From Euzebya sp051004735 (GTDB lineage Bacteria > Actinomycetota > Nitriliruptoria > Euzebyales > Euzebyaceae), in the NCBI GenBank assembly GCA_051004735.1, contig JBPCKA010000038.1, positions 1 through 59,165 on the forward strand: a stretch of DNA of 59,165 bases, written 5' to 3'. Under the pieces are notes generated by a model. It had not been told where the DNA came from. It searched no databases and saw nothing but the letters and a program-made list of their open reading frames with translations. A program made the translations under genes and the position numbers. Each line of letters opens with the position of its first letter. Position 1 is the first letter of the stretch. Below, one piece after another: positions 41,505 through 50,974 of this stretch.

Positions 41505-42992
41505 TCAGTGCCTGGGCGGCAGGGGCAGGGGTGGGACCAAGATCTCGCGGAAGGGTGGTCGCGGCAGGACGACGTTCCCGTCCACGGCCAACGCGTCGGC
41601 CTGCGCCTCGGCCTGGACCAAACGCCGCTCGGCCTGGCGGCGGGCGATCAATCCGACCAGCGGCGATGGCGAGTCCGCTGAGTCCGATCGGTCCGCCAGG
41701 GGTCCCGCTGCGGTTGGTGGTGACATCACCCGTCGGTGGCCGTCAGAGGAGGGCCCACCGATCAGGCGCTTCAGTGCCTCGGGATCCAGAGCGATCGAGG
41801 TGTCCACCACCGGGGGGGCATCCAACGGTGGCGGTGGATACTTGTGCCCGACCCCGCAGTCAAAGACGACCACACGTTCGTTGGCCGACACCCATCCCTC
41901 ATCGGCCAACTCGGCGATCGCGGCGAAGGCGGTGGCGCTCTCGGGTGACACATAGCCCCCACCACGCTTGCCGACCAGCCGCTGGACCCTGTCGATGTCC
42001 TGCTCGGGTACCGCCACCGCGGTCCCGGCCGATTCCCGCAGGGCCTGCAGGATCAGCCGGTCGCCCACGGCGCTGGGAACGCGCAGACCGCTGGCGCGCG
42101 TCGTCGGGTTCTCCCACGGAGTGGCGGTCTCGGCCCCGTCGTGAAATGCCCGCACCATGGGGGCGCAGCCCTGTGCCTGGGCGGCCACCATACGGGGACG
42201 TCCCGAGCCGATGAAGCCCAGGATCTCAAGCTCCTCAAATGCCTTCCACATGCCGACCAGGCCGGTGCCACCTCCGGTCGGGTAGACGATCACGTCGGGG
42301 ACCTCCCAGCCCAGCTGTTCGGCCAGTTCAAGGCCCATCGTCTTCTTGCCCTCGACCCGATAGGGCTCTTTCAGCGTCGACAGGTCGAAGGCGCCGGTGA
42401 TCTGGGCAATCGCCTTGGACACCCGCCCGCAATCTGAGATCACGCCGTTGACCAGGATCACGCGGGCGCCGTTCATCTGCGCCTCGACGATGTTGACCGT
42501 GGGTGTGTCGGCGGGTACCACGACCGTGACGGGCAGTCCCGCCGCGGCACCGTAGGCCGCCAGCGCCCCACCAGCATTGCCGGCGGAGGGCACGATGAGG
42601 GACCGCGCCCCCAACTCCTTGGCCCGCGACACCGCCGCCGCCATACCACGGGCCTTGAATGCCCCGGTCGGATTCAACCCCTCGGCCTTGACCATCAGGT
42701 TGTCAACGCCCAACGCAGCGCCCAGACGCCTGAGGAGCAGCAGTGGTGTTGACCCCTCACCCAGGTAGATGATGTTGCTTTCGTCACGAACCGGCAGCAA
42801 CTCGGTCCAGCGCCACATGCCCATCCCCTGCCTCTCGGCCAGGCTGCGGGGCGTCAGCGTCCGTGCCACCCGTCGCAGGTCATAGCGCGCCAGCAACGGT
42901 GCGCCGTCGACAGGGTCAAGGGTCTGCAGGACGTCGGCGTCATAGCGAGCATGACTGCGCGATCCCTCAAGGAAGGTGAGACAGGACTCCAC
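41505..42992 (-). CDS. Threonine-synthase-like PLP-dependent lyase with C-terminal extension
   Basis: A 495-residue fold-type II PLP enzyme. The N-terminal part has RWTELLPV, YLGEGSTPLL and the PLP lysine Lys113 in GLNPTGAFKARG. Phosphate binding is by PSAGNAGGALAAYGA and the second half has VYPTGGGTGLVGMWKA, QAQGCAPMVRAF and GGGYVSPESATAFAA. These are threonine synthase features, though such enzymes can also be dehydratases. The last 80 residues (from about PPPLDAPP) are Pro/Ala/Arg-rich and unusual for the family. Start at ATG 42992 overlaps nothing; pdxH starts 20 bases away in the opposite direction. Confidence 0.8.
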   Translation of the reverse strand: MESCLTFLEGSRSHARYDADVLQTLDPVDGAPLLARYDLRRVARTLTPRSLAERQGMGMWRWTELLPVRDESNIIYLGEGSTPLLLLRRLGAALGVDNLMVKAEGLNPTGAFKARGMAAAVSRAKELGARSLIVPSAGNAGGALAAYGAAAGLPVTVVVPADTPTVNIVEAQMNGARVILVNGVISDCGRVSKAIAQITGAFDLSTLKEPYRVEGKKTMGLELAEQLGWEVPDVIVYPTGGGTGLVGMWKAFEELEILGFIGSGRPRMVAAQAQGCAPMVRAFHDGAETATPWENPTTRASGLRVPSAVGDRLILQALRESAGTAVAVPEQDIDRVQRLVGKRGGGYVSPESATAFAAIAELADEGWVSANERVVVFDCGVGHKYPPPPLDAPPVVDTSIALDPEALKRLIGGPSSDGHRRVMSPPTAAGPLADRSDSADSPSPLVGLIARRQAERRLVQAEAQADALAVDGNVVLPRPPFREILVPPLPLPPRH

Positions 42993-43011
42993 GTGGGCAA
43001 CGATAGGGCCT

Positions 43012-43659
43012 ATGGGTACAAAACCAGTGAGCGTCCGTATCGACTACGGCCAGCACGAACTGACTGCCGACCACTTAGACCCTGACCCGCTTACGCAGCT
43101 GCAAAGCTGGCTTGACACCGCGGCACAGACTGACCAGCTGGCCGAGCCCAGCGCAATGGCCCTGGCAACCGTCGACCCCGATGGACAACCAGCACTGCGG
43201 ACCGTCCTGCTGCGCCGGATCGCCCAGGGGCGGTTGCTGTTCTTCACCAACTATGGCTCGCGCAAGGCAGACCACCTGGCGGGGAACCCTTTCGTGGCCG
43301 GGCTGTTTCGCTGGGCCAACCCGGCCCGGCAGGTGGAAGTCCGTGGCCGGGTGGCACGGGCGACGCCCCAGGAGTCCGACGACTACTTCGCCTCGCGCCC
43401 CCGAGGTTCCCAGATCGGTGCGCACGTCTCACCCCAATCACGACCGCTGGCCGATCGTGCCACGCTTGACCACATGGTTGAGGAGGTGACAGCCCGCTTC
43501 AACGGCCTGGAGGTCCCCCGCCCCGATGACTGGGGTGGCTATGCCATCACTCCCTCATCGTTTGAATTCTGGCAGGGTCGAACCAGCCGCCTGCACGACC
43601 GCTTCACCTACGTCGCCGGACCGCAGGGCGCGTGGACCATCCAACGCCTGGCCCCTTAG
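43012..43659 (+). CDS. pdxH: Pyridoxamine 5'-phosphate oxidase
   Basis: A 215-residue FMN enzyme of vitamin B6 synthesis/salvage that makes PLP. The FMN and substrate motifs are in order: MALATVDPDGQPALRTVLLR, FFTNYGSRKADHLAGNP, VEVRGRVARA, SDDYFASRPRGSQIGAHVSPQS, and the C-terminal PSSFEFWQGRTSRLHDRF. The end is WTIQRLAP, the normal PdxH terminus. ATG at 43012 has a weak ribosome site. PLP is used by the divergent threonine-synthase-like enzyme, so the pairing makes sense. Its stop overlaps that of the haloalkane dehalogenase gene by three bases. Confidence 0.92.
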   Translation: MGTKPVSVRIDYGQHELTADHLDPDPLTQLQSWLDTAAQTDQLAEPSAMALATVDPDGQPALRTVLLRRIAQGRLLFFTNYGSRKADHLAGNPFVAGLFRWANPARQVEVRGRVARATPQESDDYFASRPRGSQIGAHVSPQSRPLADRATLDHMVEEVTARFNGLEVPRPDDWGGYAITPSSFEFWQGRTSRLHDRFTYVAGPQGAWTIQRLAP

Positions 43660-44540
43660 CGAAACGCCAGCATCCACGCCCGCAGCGCCGCCCCGATCTC
43701 ATCCGGGGAGTCCTCCTGGATGAAGTGGATGCCGTCGACGGTGACCTCGGTCTGGTTGGGCCAGGTTCGGCAGGTGTCGGCAAAGACCTGGCTGAGAAAG
43801 CCCGGCTCGGCGTGGATGTAGAGCTTGGGTAGGTCGGCAGTGGTCGGCAGCCACTGGGCGTAGTCGGTCACGATCTGGTGGACGTCGGCCGGTTCGCCGT
43901 CAAAGGGGATCTGGCGGGGCCAGGTCAGGGTCGGGCGGCGGCTCTCCCCCGCCTCGGTGTATGGCGCCCGGTACACCGCCATCTCCTCCTCCGTCAGATC
44001 GCGCATGACCGAGCCTGGCAGCACCCGCTCGACGAAGACGTTCTTGTCCAGCACCATCTCCTCGCCCGCCTCCGAGCGGAAGCCGGCGAACATGCGTTGG
44101 CCGCCCTCTGGCCAGTCCGAGAACGATGCCGGCCCGCAGATCGCCTCCATGTAACAGATCCCCGCAATCGCATCCCGATGGCGGTTCGCCCAGTCAAAGC
44201 CCAGCCCGCTGCCCCAGTCGTGGATCACCAGCGTCACGTCGCGAGTGACTCCCAACTCCTCCAACAGCCCGTCCAGATAGCGTCGGTGCTCGACGAAGGA
44301 ATAGGAGTCGGGACCCGGTTGGTCCAGCTTTCCCGAGTCGCCCATCCCGACCAGATCAGGAGCGATCAGGCGCCCCAGATCGGCCACATGGGGCATGACG
44401 TTTCGCCACAGATAGCTGGAGGTCGGATTGCCGTGCAGGAAGACGATCGGGGGTCCCTCACCCTCATCGACCACCGCCATTCCAATTCCGTCGACGTCAA
44501 CGGTCGTCTTCTCAAAGGGCATCGCGGTGCTGAGCGGCAT
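43656..44540 (-). CDS. Haloalkane dehalogenase (alpha/beta hydrolase, DhaA-like)
   Basis: A 294-residue alpha/beta hydrolase. Residues match the catalytic pentad of subfamily II dehalogenases: Asn38 (HGNPTSS) and Trp109 as halide stabilisers, Asp108 nucleophile (VIHDWGSGLGF), Glu132 (CYMEAICGP) and His272 (DGIHFIQED). It would cut carbon-halogen bonds with water to give alcohol, halide and proton. The cap region follows (residues about 135-215). Both ends and the length fit intact members. Natural substrate is unknown. It is convergent with pdxH and divergent from the DUF6457-fdhD pair. Confidence 0.9.
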   Translation of the reverse strand: MPLSTAMPFEKTTVDVDGIGMAVVDEGEGPPIVFLHGNPTSSYLWRNVMPHVADLGRLIAPDLVGMGDSGKLDQPGPDSYSFVEHRRYLDGLLEELGVTRDVTLVIHDWGSGLGFDWANRHRDAIAGICYMEAICGPASFSDWPEGGQRMFAGFRSEAGEEMVLDKNVFVERVLPGSVMRDLTEEEMAVYRAPYTEAGESRRPTLTWPRQIPFDGEPADVHQIVTDYAQWLPTTADLPKLYIHAEPGFLSQVFADTCRTWPNQTEVTVDGIHFIQEDSPDEIGAALRAWMLAFR

Positions 44541-44595
44541 CCACTGACTGTAGTCACCGGGTGGCCGTCTTGCGGATCCCTTCTACGCTGTGGGC

Positions 44596-44853
44596 ATGGA
44601 TGTCGACGATGCCGAGCTGGCCCAACTGGTCGCACAACTGGATCTGGTGGAGCTGACCGCTGAGGAGTGCACGGCCGTCTTGGATCTGACCCGGGTCGTC
44701 GCACACTCCGGGCAGCGGAAGTTCGGCCCCATCACCGCCTACGCGCTGGGCCTGTCACTGGGTGCCGACACCGACCCGACCGACCGGCTCACCCGTTTGC
44801 AGCGGGCGATCGCCACCATCACCGACCGCTCTGCAGCCACCGACTCGCGATGA
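44596..44853 (+). CDS. Small DUF6457-like protein, next to fdhD
   Basis: An 85-residue helical protein from ATG 44596 (GTG 44590 also possible). The sequence (LTAEECTAVLDLTRVVAHSGQRKFGPITAYALGLSLG) matches the small 'DUF6457' proteins that accompany molybdenum-cofactor genes in actinobacteria. The function is unknown; the context with fdhD suggests a link to molybdoenzyme maturation. fdhD begins 10 bases after its stop. Confidence 0.65.
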   Translation: MDVDDAELAQLVAQLDLVELTAEECTAVLDLTRVVAHSGQRKFGPITAYALGLSLGADTDPTDRLTRLQRAIATITDRSAATDSR

Positions 44854-44863
44854 CCGACTCGCC

Positions 44864-45736
44864 ATGACCCCCGCCAGGACCTCAACCAGTCGGACCAAGG
44901 TCCGTCGCTACTCCCCGGCTGACACCATCGGCGGACGGGCGACCCTGGCCGTCGAGGAGCCGCTGGAGATCCGTATCGACGGGGCTGTCGTGGCGACCAC
45001 GATGCGCACGCCGGGCAACGACTTCGATCTGGCCCTGGGGTTTGCCATCACCGACGCGGCGCTGGACCCCGACGTCGTTGCCGGAATGAGCTACTGCGGC
45101 AACGAGGCAGGCGAGGTCACCATCAGTGGTGCCGCAGCCGACCTGTCGGGTCCCTATCGAGGTGACTTCAACATCGTCAACGTGGCCACCCACCAGGCGG
45201 GTGGAGCCACCGTCCACCGCCACCGGATCGCTCCCATCTCAAGTGCCTGCGGGATTTGTGGGGCCGATGTGATCGCCGATCTGACACAACGCGCTGGATC
45301 GGTCGCAGAGGACAGGATGCAGGTCCGTGACTCCACCGTCGTTGCGATCCCCCAGGTGGCCCGGGCATCGCAGCAGGGATTTGAGGCCACCGGCGCCACC
45401 CATGCCGCCGCGGCCTTTACCAGCGACGGTGCCCTGACGGTGCTGCGTGAGGACGTCGGCCGCCACAACGCGGTGGACAAGGTCATCGGTGCTCTGGCAT
45501 CCGAGCAGGCACTGCCCGCCACCTCCATGGTGTTGTTCACCTCAGGCAGGGTGGCCTTCGAGATCGTCGCCAAAGCGCTGATCGCACGCTTTGCCATGAT
45601 CGTCGCCGTCTCCGCCCCGACCTCACTGGCGGTCCAGACCGCTGAGGCCGCCGGCCTGACGCTGGTCGGGTTCGCCCGCGGTGAGGACTTCACGGTCTAC
45701 ACCCATCCCCAGCGGGTCATCACCTCCCAGGACTAG
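44864..45736 (+). CDS. fdhD: Formate dehydrogenase accessory sulfurtransferase FdhD
   Basis: A 290-residue protein that passes sulfur from a cysteine desulfurase to the molybdenum cofactor so that formate dehydrogenase becomes active. The redox Cys129-x2-Cys132 pair is in SSACGICGA. Flanking motifs are EEPLEIRIDG, TPGNDFDLALGF, the FEATGATHAAAAF pocket, and DVGRHNAVDKVIG. The length is normal. ATG at 44864 is chosen; a longer reading overlaps the upstream gene. No formate dehydrogenase gene is in the window, so its client lies elsewhere. Confidence 0.93.
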   Translation: MTPARTSTSRTKVRRYSPADTIGGRATLAVEEPLEIRIDGAVVATTMRTPGNDFDLALGFAITDAALDPDVVAGMSYCGNEAGEVTISGAAADLSGPYRGDFNIVNVATHQAGGATVHRHRIAPISSACGICGADVIADLTQRAGSVAEDRMQVRDSTVVAIPQVARASQQGFEATGATHAAAAFTSDGALTVLREDVGRHNAVDKVIGALASEQALPATSMVLFTSGRVAFEIVAKALIARFAMIVAVSAPTSLAVQTAEAAGLTLVGFARGEDFTVYTHPQRVITSQD

Positions 45737-45796
45737 TCAGAAAAACAGCATAAAGTAGTCTTGAGTTACCCTGTGTGTGCGCCGACCCTGTGAGCA

Positions 45797-46586
45797 ATGG
45801 GTTTTGCAGTCTCACGCAGGTCAGTTGCCAGCCTCCTCTGCCTGGTCATGTCGGTGGTGGGTCTGGCCCGGCGGTCTTCGGCTGGGTCGTGACGGCCCTG
45901 CTCACCCGGTCGACTCGGCTCGCTACCGTCAACTGTCGTTTCGCGCCCGCTCACCAATCGCAACGGTGGGGTCGGTGTCATACCAGACCTGTACCGAGGT
46001 TGATGCCGGCTGCACCGGCTCGGTTCCCTTCACCTTCTCCGGGGATGGTTGGGACACCTTCACCCTGGATCTGACCGACGGTCAGGGGAACCCGTGGTCC
46101 GGACCCATCTATGCACTGGCCATCACCATCGGCGGCAGCGACCAGCGCACCTTTGAGTTCGACTGGATGAGGCTGCACGAACCGGGTGAGGTGGTTGATG
46201 TCTCCTTCAGCAACCCCGGACTGGTCGGCAGCGCCCAGCTGTTCTGGGACGTCGACGCTGATCCGTCCAACAACACCCCGGACAATCCAGGGTGGGGTTC
46301 GCTTGCCTCCACCAACGGGCTAAGCGGATCGGGGGCGTTTGACGTCGGGGCCCGACGCGACGTCGTGGTGGTGGCAAGCGGTGATTCCTTCCCCGACGCA
46401 CTCGCCGCGGGTCCCACGGCGACGGCGTTGGGGGGTGTGCTGCTGCTGACCAACAGGGACCGTGCCAGTGACGCAACCCGACGGTTCATAACCGAAGGTC
46501 CGCTGCAGGTCCTGCGGGTCGCCGGTGGTCCCGCTGCGGTCACGTCCACCGCCGCGCTTGCTCTGGCCGATGCGGCAGGGTTCTGA
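45797..46586 (+). pseudogene. Decayed CWB2 surface protein
   Basis: A signal-peptide-like start occurs at ATG 45797 (MGFAVSRRSVASLLCLVMSVVG) but that frame stops at 45890. The rest of the gene is in another frame: YRQLSFRARSPIATVGSVSYQTC, FDWMRLHEPG, and one CWB2 core VVVVASGDSFPDALAAGPTATALGGVLLL followed by QVLRVAGGPAAVTSTAALA and a stop at 46586. Only one wall-binding repeat of the usual three remains. The pieces fit one ancestral secreted protein that lost an internal stretch, shifted frame and lost its C-terminus. A short intact protein in the second frame cannot be excluded but would lack export. Confidence 0.6.
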
Positions 46587-46595
46587 GCAGCCGTT

Positions 46596-47702
46596 CTACG
46601 CCGAACCAAAAGCCGCCAACAGGGGAACCATCATCTCGGCGGGCGTGAGGCTGCCGTGGCGGCTGAGCATGTCGTCTTCCCGTGGGGTGGCAGGGTCGGC
46701 AAAGCCGATGTCGGCGAACGGTGCCAGGACGACATCACCAATGCGGCGTCGGTGGTGGGCAGGGCCGCCCGGACCAAGCCAGCCGTCATCGAACAACTCC
46801 TCACGACTGAAAATCCAGGCTTGGTCGCCAAAACTGTCGGTGCAGGCCGTCAACAACTCCTTCTGCTTGTTCGGTGTTGCATACAGCGAGCGGAACCTGC
46901 TCTCCCCAGCCGTCCTGCGCACGAGTTGACTGACCGGTTCTGTCGAGACGATCCCGCCGGGGCCCACAGCCACATGGCCGTGGTCCGCGGTGATCACCAG
47001 GGCTCCGTCTGTGGGGATGATCGCCAGTAGTTCGGCCACCAACCGGTCGGTGTCAGCCAGTTCCATCTCTAAGGCCGGTCCGGACAGGCCGTGGGCGTGG
47101 GCAACCTTGTCGACGCCGTCGTAGTAGACGTAGATCACCCTGGCGTCGGTGGCCAGGGCAGCGCCGACCTGTGCCCGTAACACTGCCGGGGTCTGCCAGC
47201 CGTGAAATGGTGCGCCGCCCAGATGGGCATCGGTGAAGCCGGTCCCAGCGAATTCTGCCTTGACCACGATGGGCACCGGACGACCCGCAAACGCGGGGAC
47301 GGGTTGAAGGTCCGTGGCCACCGGTCCTTTCCGACCGCCATCCAGACGCCAGCGCAGGACGTTCAACACCCCCTGTTCAAGGCCGACCCGATAACCCAGC
47401 AACCCATGTTCTGAGGGTGTCAGCCCGGTCGTGATGCAAGGCAGGCCGGTGGCGGTCGTCGATGGCACCGCGCAGGTGATCGCACCGCCCTGCATCGCGG
47501 CGATCGTGGGCAGGTGTTTGGCCTGGTTCTGTCGAATCTCCCAACCGAGTCCATCCACCACCAGGACCACGACACGGTTGGCATAGGAGGCGATCTCCGG
47601 CATCCACGCCGGGGTCACGGCAGCCTGTAGTGCGGGGATCACCCCTCCGATCCAAGCGCCGGCATAATCCGGCTTTACAGGCTGCGGTCGGTCGGCGCTC
47701 AC
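46596..47702 (-). CDS. Alkaline-phosphatase-superfamily nucleotide pyrophosphatase/phosphodiesterase
   Basis: A 368-residue metallo-phosphodiesterase. The metal site residues are seen in VVVLVVDGLG (Asp), the nucleophile threonine in PSTTATGL, YVYYDGVDKVAHAHG (Asp/His) and ALVITADHGH, with the last His in LSRHGSLTPAEMMVPLL. This layout is that of the nucleotide pyrophosphatase/phosphodiesterase (Type I phosphodiesterase) family. No signal peptide is visible, so it is likely cytosolic. It is convergent with the decayed CWB2 gene and divergent from the ABC operon. Substrate unknown. Confidence 0.85.
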   Translation of the reverse strand: MSADRPQPVKPDYAGAWIGGVIPALQAAVTPAWMPEIASYANRVVVLVVDGLGWEIRQNQAKHLPTIAAMQGGAITCAVPSTTATGLPCITTGLTPSEHGLLGYRVGLEQGVLNVLRWRLDGGRKGPVATDLQPVPAFAGRPVPIVVKAEFAGTGFTDAHLGGAPFHGWQTPAVLRAQVGAALATDARVIYVYYDGVDKVAHAHGLSGPALEMELADTDRLVAELLAIIPTDGALVITADHGHVAVGPGGIVSTEPVSQLVRRTAGESRFRSLYATPNKQKELLTACTDSFGDQAWIFSREELFDDGWLGPGGPAHHRRRIGDVVLAPFADIGFADPATPREDDMLSRHGSLTPAEMMVPLLAAFGSA

Positions 47703-47768
47703 CCCGCAAGCCTACGAGTGGGCGTCATCACGCCCCACGACCCCAACCATTCGAAAGCCTCAAACGTC

Positions 47769-48599
47769 ATGCGATCCCGCAGCATTGTGCTGGGTCGGCA
47801 CCTGCTTCCGGCGGTGCTGGCCGTGATGTTCGTGCTGCCCCTGATTGCCATGGTCATCGGCAGCCTACGTCCGGTTGGGGCGGCACCACCGACCGGCATC
47901 GAGTTGCTTCCCTCGGGCATCACCAGCGAGTCGTTTCGGCGCCTGAGCACGCTGTTGCCCATCGGGATCTACCTGCGCAACTCCGTCGTCGTGACGGTTC
48001 TGGCTGTGCCACTGACCGTTCTGGTGACCTCGCTGGCGGGCTTCGGAATCAGACTGTTGGACGGCAAGGCCAAACGTGCCGTCATCCTGGGCAGCATCCT
48101 CATCATGCTGGTCCCCACCAGCGCACTGTGGATCACACGGTTTCGCGTGTACGCCGGCCTGGGACTGATCGGATCCGTGCTGCCATTGGTCGCCCCAGCG
48201 CTGCTGGGTACCACCCCTCTGCTGGTTCTGATCTACGCCTGGTCCTTCCACGGGATCAGCGACTCCCAACTTGCTGCCGCCCGTCTGGAAGGCGCTACGC
48301 CCGCCACCGTGTGGTGGCGTATCGCGGTACCACAGGTCCGCTCTGCAACGTTGGCGGTGTCGGTGCTGGCCTTCACCTTCCATTGGGGCAACTTCATCGA
48401 CGCCCTGCTGTACCTGCGTGGGCAGCGCAACTTCACCCTCCCACTGGGCCTTGACACGCTGAAGCTACTTCGACCAACCGAGTTTCCCCTGCTGATGGCC
48501 GGGGCGGTGGTCTTCACCCTGCCGAGCATCGGCGTCTTCCTGTTGGCCAACCGACTGTTCACCGACGATCCGGCCGCCGCACTCCGTGGCGACCATTGA
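47769..48599 (+). CDS. Carbohydrate ABC transporter permease (MalG-like)
   Basis: A membrane subunit of about 276 residues with six helices. The EAA loop that docks with the ATPase is in QLAAARLEGATPATVWWRIAVPQVR. The C-terminal end and the FHWGNFIDALLYL region are typical of CUT1 sugar importers. ATG 47769 is chosen because it leaves a normal short N-terminus; GTG 47718 is an alternative. It is the first gene of a four-gene operon that continues with a binding protein, ATPase and second permease. Confidence 0.87.
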   Translation: MRSRSIVLGRHLLPAVLAVMFVLPLIAMVIGSLRPVGAAPPTGIELLPSGITSESFRRLSTLLPIGIYLRNSVVVTVLAVPLTVLVTSLAGFGIRLLDGKAKRAVILGSILIMLVPTSALWITRFRVYAGLGLIGSVLPLVAPALLGTTPLLVLIYAWSFHGISDSQLAAARLEGATPATVWWRIAVPQVRSATLAVSVLAFTFHWGNFIDALLYLRGQRNFTLPLGLDTLKLLRPTEFPLLMAGAVVFTLPSIGVFLLANRLFTDDPAAALRGDH

Positions 48600-48617
48600 T
48601 GAATCAGGAAATTGTCC

Positions 48618-49919
48618 ATGAGTCGTGTGCGTGTGACCGCCTTAGCGGTGGTGTCCTGTCTGATCCTTGTCGCCTGCGGCGGCGCTGGCGACCCCTCGGC
48701 GCAGGGCAACGAAACCGAGGGGGGATCCATACAGATCACCCTGTTCGGGGGGCCCGGCGAGATCGCCGGATACAACGAGATGATCCAGGCGTTTGAGGCA
48801 GCCAACCCCGACGTCCAGGTGACGTTGACGCCGGTGGCCAAGCAGGATGATCTGTTGGCCAACCTGACAACGTCGTTTGCTGGCGGCCAGCCCCCCGATG
48901 TGTTCCTGGTCAACTATCTGAAGTACGGCCAGTTCGCCGCCCAGGGGGTCCTGGCCGACGTGCAGGACTACGTCGACGACAGTGACGCCATCAGCCTGGA
49001 CGACTTCGCCGAGCCTCCCCTGGACGCCTTCCGCTTCGACGGCCAACGCCTGACCTGCATGCCGCAAAACATCTCCTCCCTGGAGGTCTACTACAACGTT
49101 GACGCCTTCGAAGAGGCGGGATTGGACCGTCCGCAGGCTGGGTGGACCTGGCAGGAGTTCCTGGCTGATGCCCAGGCACTGACCGATCCCGACGCGGGGC
49201 GCTACGGGGTCGGGGTCGAGGCATCACTGCAGCGCCTGGCACCGTTTGTGTGGTCCGCCGGCGGAGATCTGGTCGATGACCAACAACGTCCGACGACCTT
49301 GACACTGGATGATCCGGCGACGCGCTCCGGCCTGGATTTCCTCTTGGACCTGCAACTGGTGCATGGCGTGGCCCCGCCTGATGTCGAGGAACAATCCCTT
49401 GAGTCCGAGGAACGCTTCATCGCCGGGGATCTGGGGATGTATCTCAACAGCCGCAAGTCGGTGCCGACGTTGCGTGAGGGCATCAGCGACTTCACCTGGG
49501 ACGTGGCCCCCCTGCCGACCGCACCCGGTGGCACCCCGGCGACCGTCCTTCACGGCGATGCCTACTGCCTTTCCGCCGCGGGTAATCCCGACCTGGCGTG
49601 GCGACTGGTGGAGTTCGCTATGGGCAGGCAGGGACAGGAGATTCTGGCCCGCAGCGGTCGGACAGTGCCGTCACGGCTGGACGTCGCCGACTCACCAGCC
49701 TTCCTGGAACCCGACCAACCGCCTGCACATGCCGAGGTGTTTCTGGACGCGATTCCCACGATTCGTTCGCTGCCGCACACCGCGACCTGGTCGCAGATGC
49801 AGAACGAGGTCGACGACGTCTTCGAGGATGTCTTCTATGGCCGGGTGGACCGTGAGGAGGGCATCCAGGCAATGATCAGCACCGCCGAATCCCTGTTCGC
49901 CCTGGAGACGCCGGAGTGA
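48618..49919 (+). CDS. ABC transporter solute-binding lipoprotein (family 1)
   Basis: A 433-residue receptor with signal peptide and lipobox ILVAC (about Cys20). The mature domain is a family 1 extracellular solute-binding protein: ITLFGGPGEIAGYNEMIQAFEAANPDVQVTL, QPPDVFLVNYLKYGQFAAQGVLADVQDY and TPATVLHGDAYCLSAAGNPDLAWRLVEFAMGRQGQEILARSGRTVPSR. Tyr/Trp residues in TWQEFLADA, FVWSAGG point to a sugar or oligosaccharide ligand. ATG 48618 follows AGGA. Its stop overlaps the ATPase start (GTGA), so subunits are made in step. Confidence 0.88.
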   Translation: MSRVRVTALAVVSCLILVACGGAGDPSAQGNETEGGSIQITLFGGPGEIAGYNEMIQAFEAANPDVQVTLTPVAKQDDLLANLTTSFAGGQPPDVFLVNYLKYGQFAAQGVLADVQDYVDDSDAISLDDFAEPPLDAFRFDGQRLTCMPQNISSLEVYYNVDAFEEAGLDRPQAGWTWQEFLADAQALTDPDAGRYGVGVEASLQRLAPFVWSAGGDLVDDQQRPTTLTLDDPATRSGLDFLLDLQLVHGVAPPDVEEQSLESEERFIAGDLGMYLNSRKSVPTLREGISDFTWDVAPLPTAPGGTPATVLHGDAYCLSAAGNPDLAWRLVEFAMGRQGQEILARSGRTVPSRLDVADSPAFLEPDQPPAHAEVFLDAIPTIRSLPHTATWSQMQNEVDDVFEDVFYGRVDREEGIQAMISTAESLFALETPE

Positions 49920-50974
49920 CCTCGGCCTGCTCACCCGGCACGGGCGCGGCACTGGCGTGGAACGGCGTTCGCCGGATCCATGCCGCGACGCGCCGAGCCC
50001 CGGCCGTCACGGCGTTGGACGCCTTCACCCTGGCTGGGCTGCCTGGTGAACTGCTGGTGGTGGTGGGCCCGTCCGGGTCGGGGAAGTCCACCGCGCTGAG
50101 GGTGATGGCGGGTATCGAAACGTTGCAGGCGGGAACCGTCCACATCAACGGCAGCGACGTGACGGCAGCGCCCCCGCACCAGCGCGACGTGGCGATGGTG
50201 TTTCAGGATCTGGCACTGTTCCCCCATCTGTCGGTAAGGGGCAACATCCTGTTCGGAATGGCGGTCAGATCCATGCCCGCGGCACAGCGTGACGGGCGCT
50301 TGGCGGACGTGGCGGGCCAGTTGGGCATCGAGGAGTTGTTGGAACGCCGGCCGGCGGAACTGTCCGGCGGCCAGCGGCAGCGTGTCGCGCTGGCCCGGGC
50401 CATGGTGCGAGATCCGGCGGTGTTCCTGCTGGACGAGCCACTGGCGAATCTTGATGCCCGGTTGCGGTTGGATGCCCGCTCGGAGATCGTGGCCCTGCAA
50501 CGTCGCCTGTCGACCACGATGGTCTTCGTCACCCACGACCAGCACGAGGCGATGACGATGGGTCACCGTATTGCCGTGTTGCGCGACGGCCGCGTCCAGC
50601 AGGTCGGCACGCCTCGACAGATCTATGACCAGCCGGCAACCCGGTTCGTCGCCACCTTCCTGGGCGCCCCACCGATGAGCATTCTGCCGGGCGACACGCC
50701 ACTGCGACGCGCGGGAGATGACTGCGTGGTGGGTGTACGTGCCGAGGATCTGGCGCTGGTCGAGGAGGGTCAGGCGGGGCTGGAGGGGCACGTGGTTCTG
50801 CGCGAGGACCTTGGCAGTGAGGTGATCCTGCAGGTGGACAGCCCTGCGGGAGCGTTGGCAGTGCGGCGCAGTACGGCTGACACCACATCGGTCGGGCAAC
50901 GAGTCACCGTCGGGCTCGCCCACGGCGGGCGGGTGCATGTGTTTGCACGCGGCGACGGGGCTCGTCGGGGATGA
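49916..50974 (+). CDS. ABC transporter ATPase (MalK/UgpC-like)
   Basis: A 352-residue ATPase with Walker A GPSGSGKST, Q-loop MVFQDLALFPH, signature LSGGQRQRVALARA, Walker B LLDEPLANLD and the switch His in VTHDQHEAM. The C-terminal third is a TOBE-like regulatory domain (VGVRAEDLALVEEG...VGQRVTVGLAHGG). The GTG start overlaps the preceding gene's stop. This is the energising subunit of the CUT1-like importer. The presence of a dedicated ATPase suggests it is not shared with other systems. Confidence 0.92.
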   Translation: MTSACSPGTGAALAWNGVRRIHAATRRAPAVTALDAFTLAGLPGELLVVVGPSGSGKSTALRVMAGIETLQAGTVHINGSDVTAAPPHQRDVAMVFQDLALFPHLSVRGNILFGMAVRSMPAAQRDGRLADVAGQLGIEELLERRPAELSGGQRQRVALARAMVRDPAVFLLDEPLANLDARLRLDARSEIVALQRRLSTTMVFVTHDQHEAMTMGHRIAVLRDGRVQQVGTPRQIYDQPATRFVATFLGAPPMSILPGDTPLRRAGDDCVVGVRAEDLALVEEGQAGLEGHVVLREDLGSEVILQVDSPAGALAVRRSTADTTSVGQRVTVGLAHGGRVHVFARGDGARRG

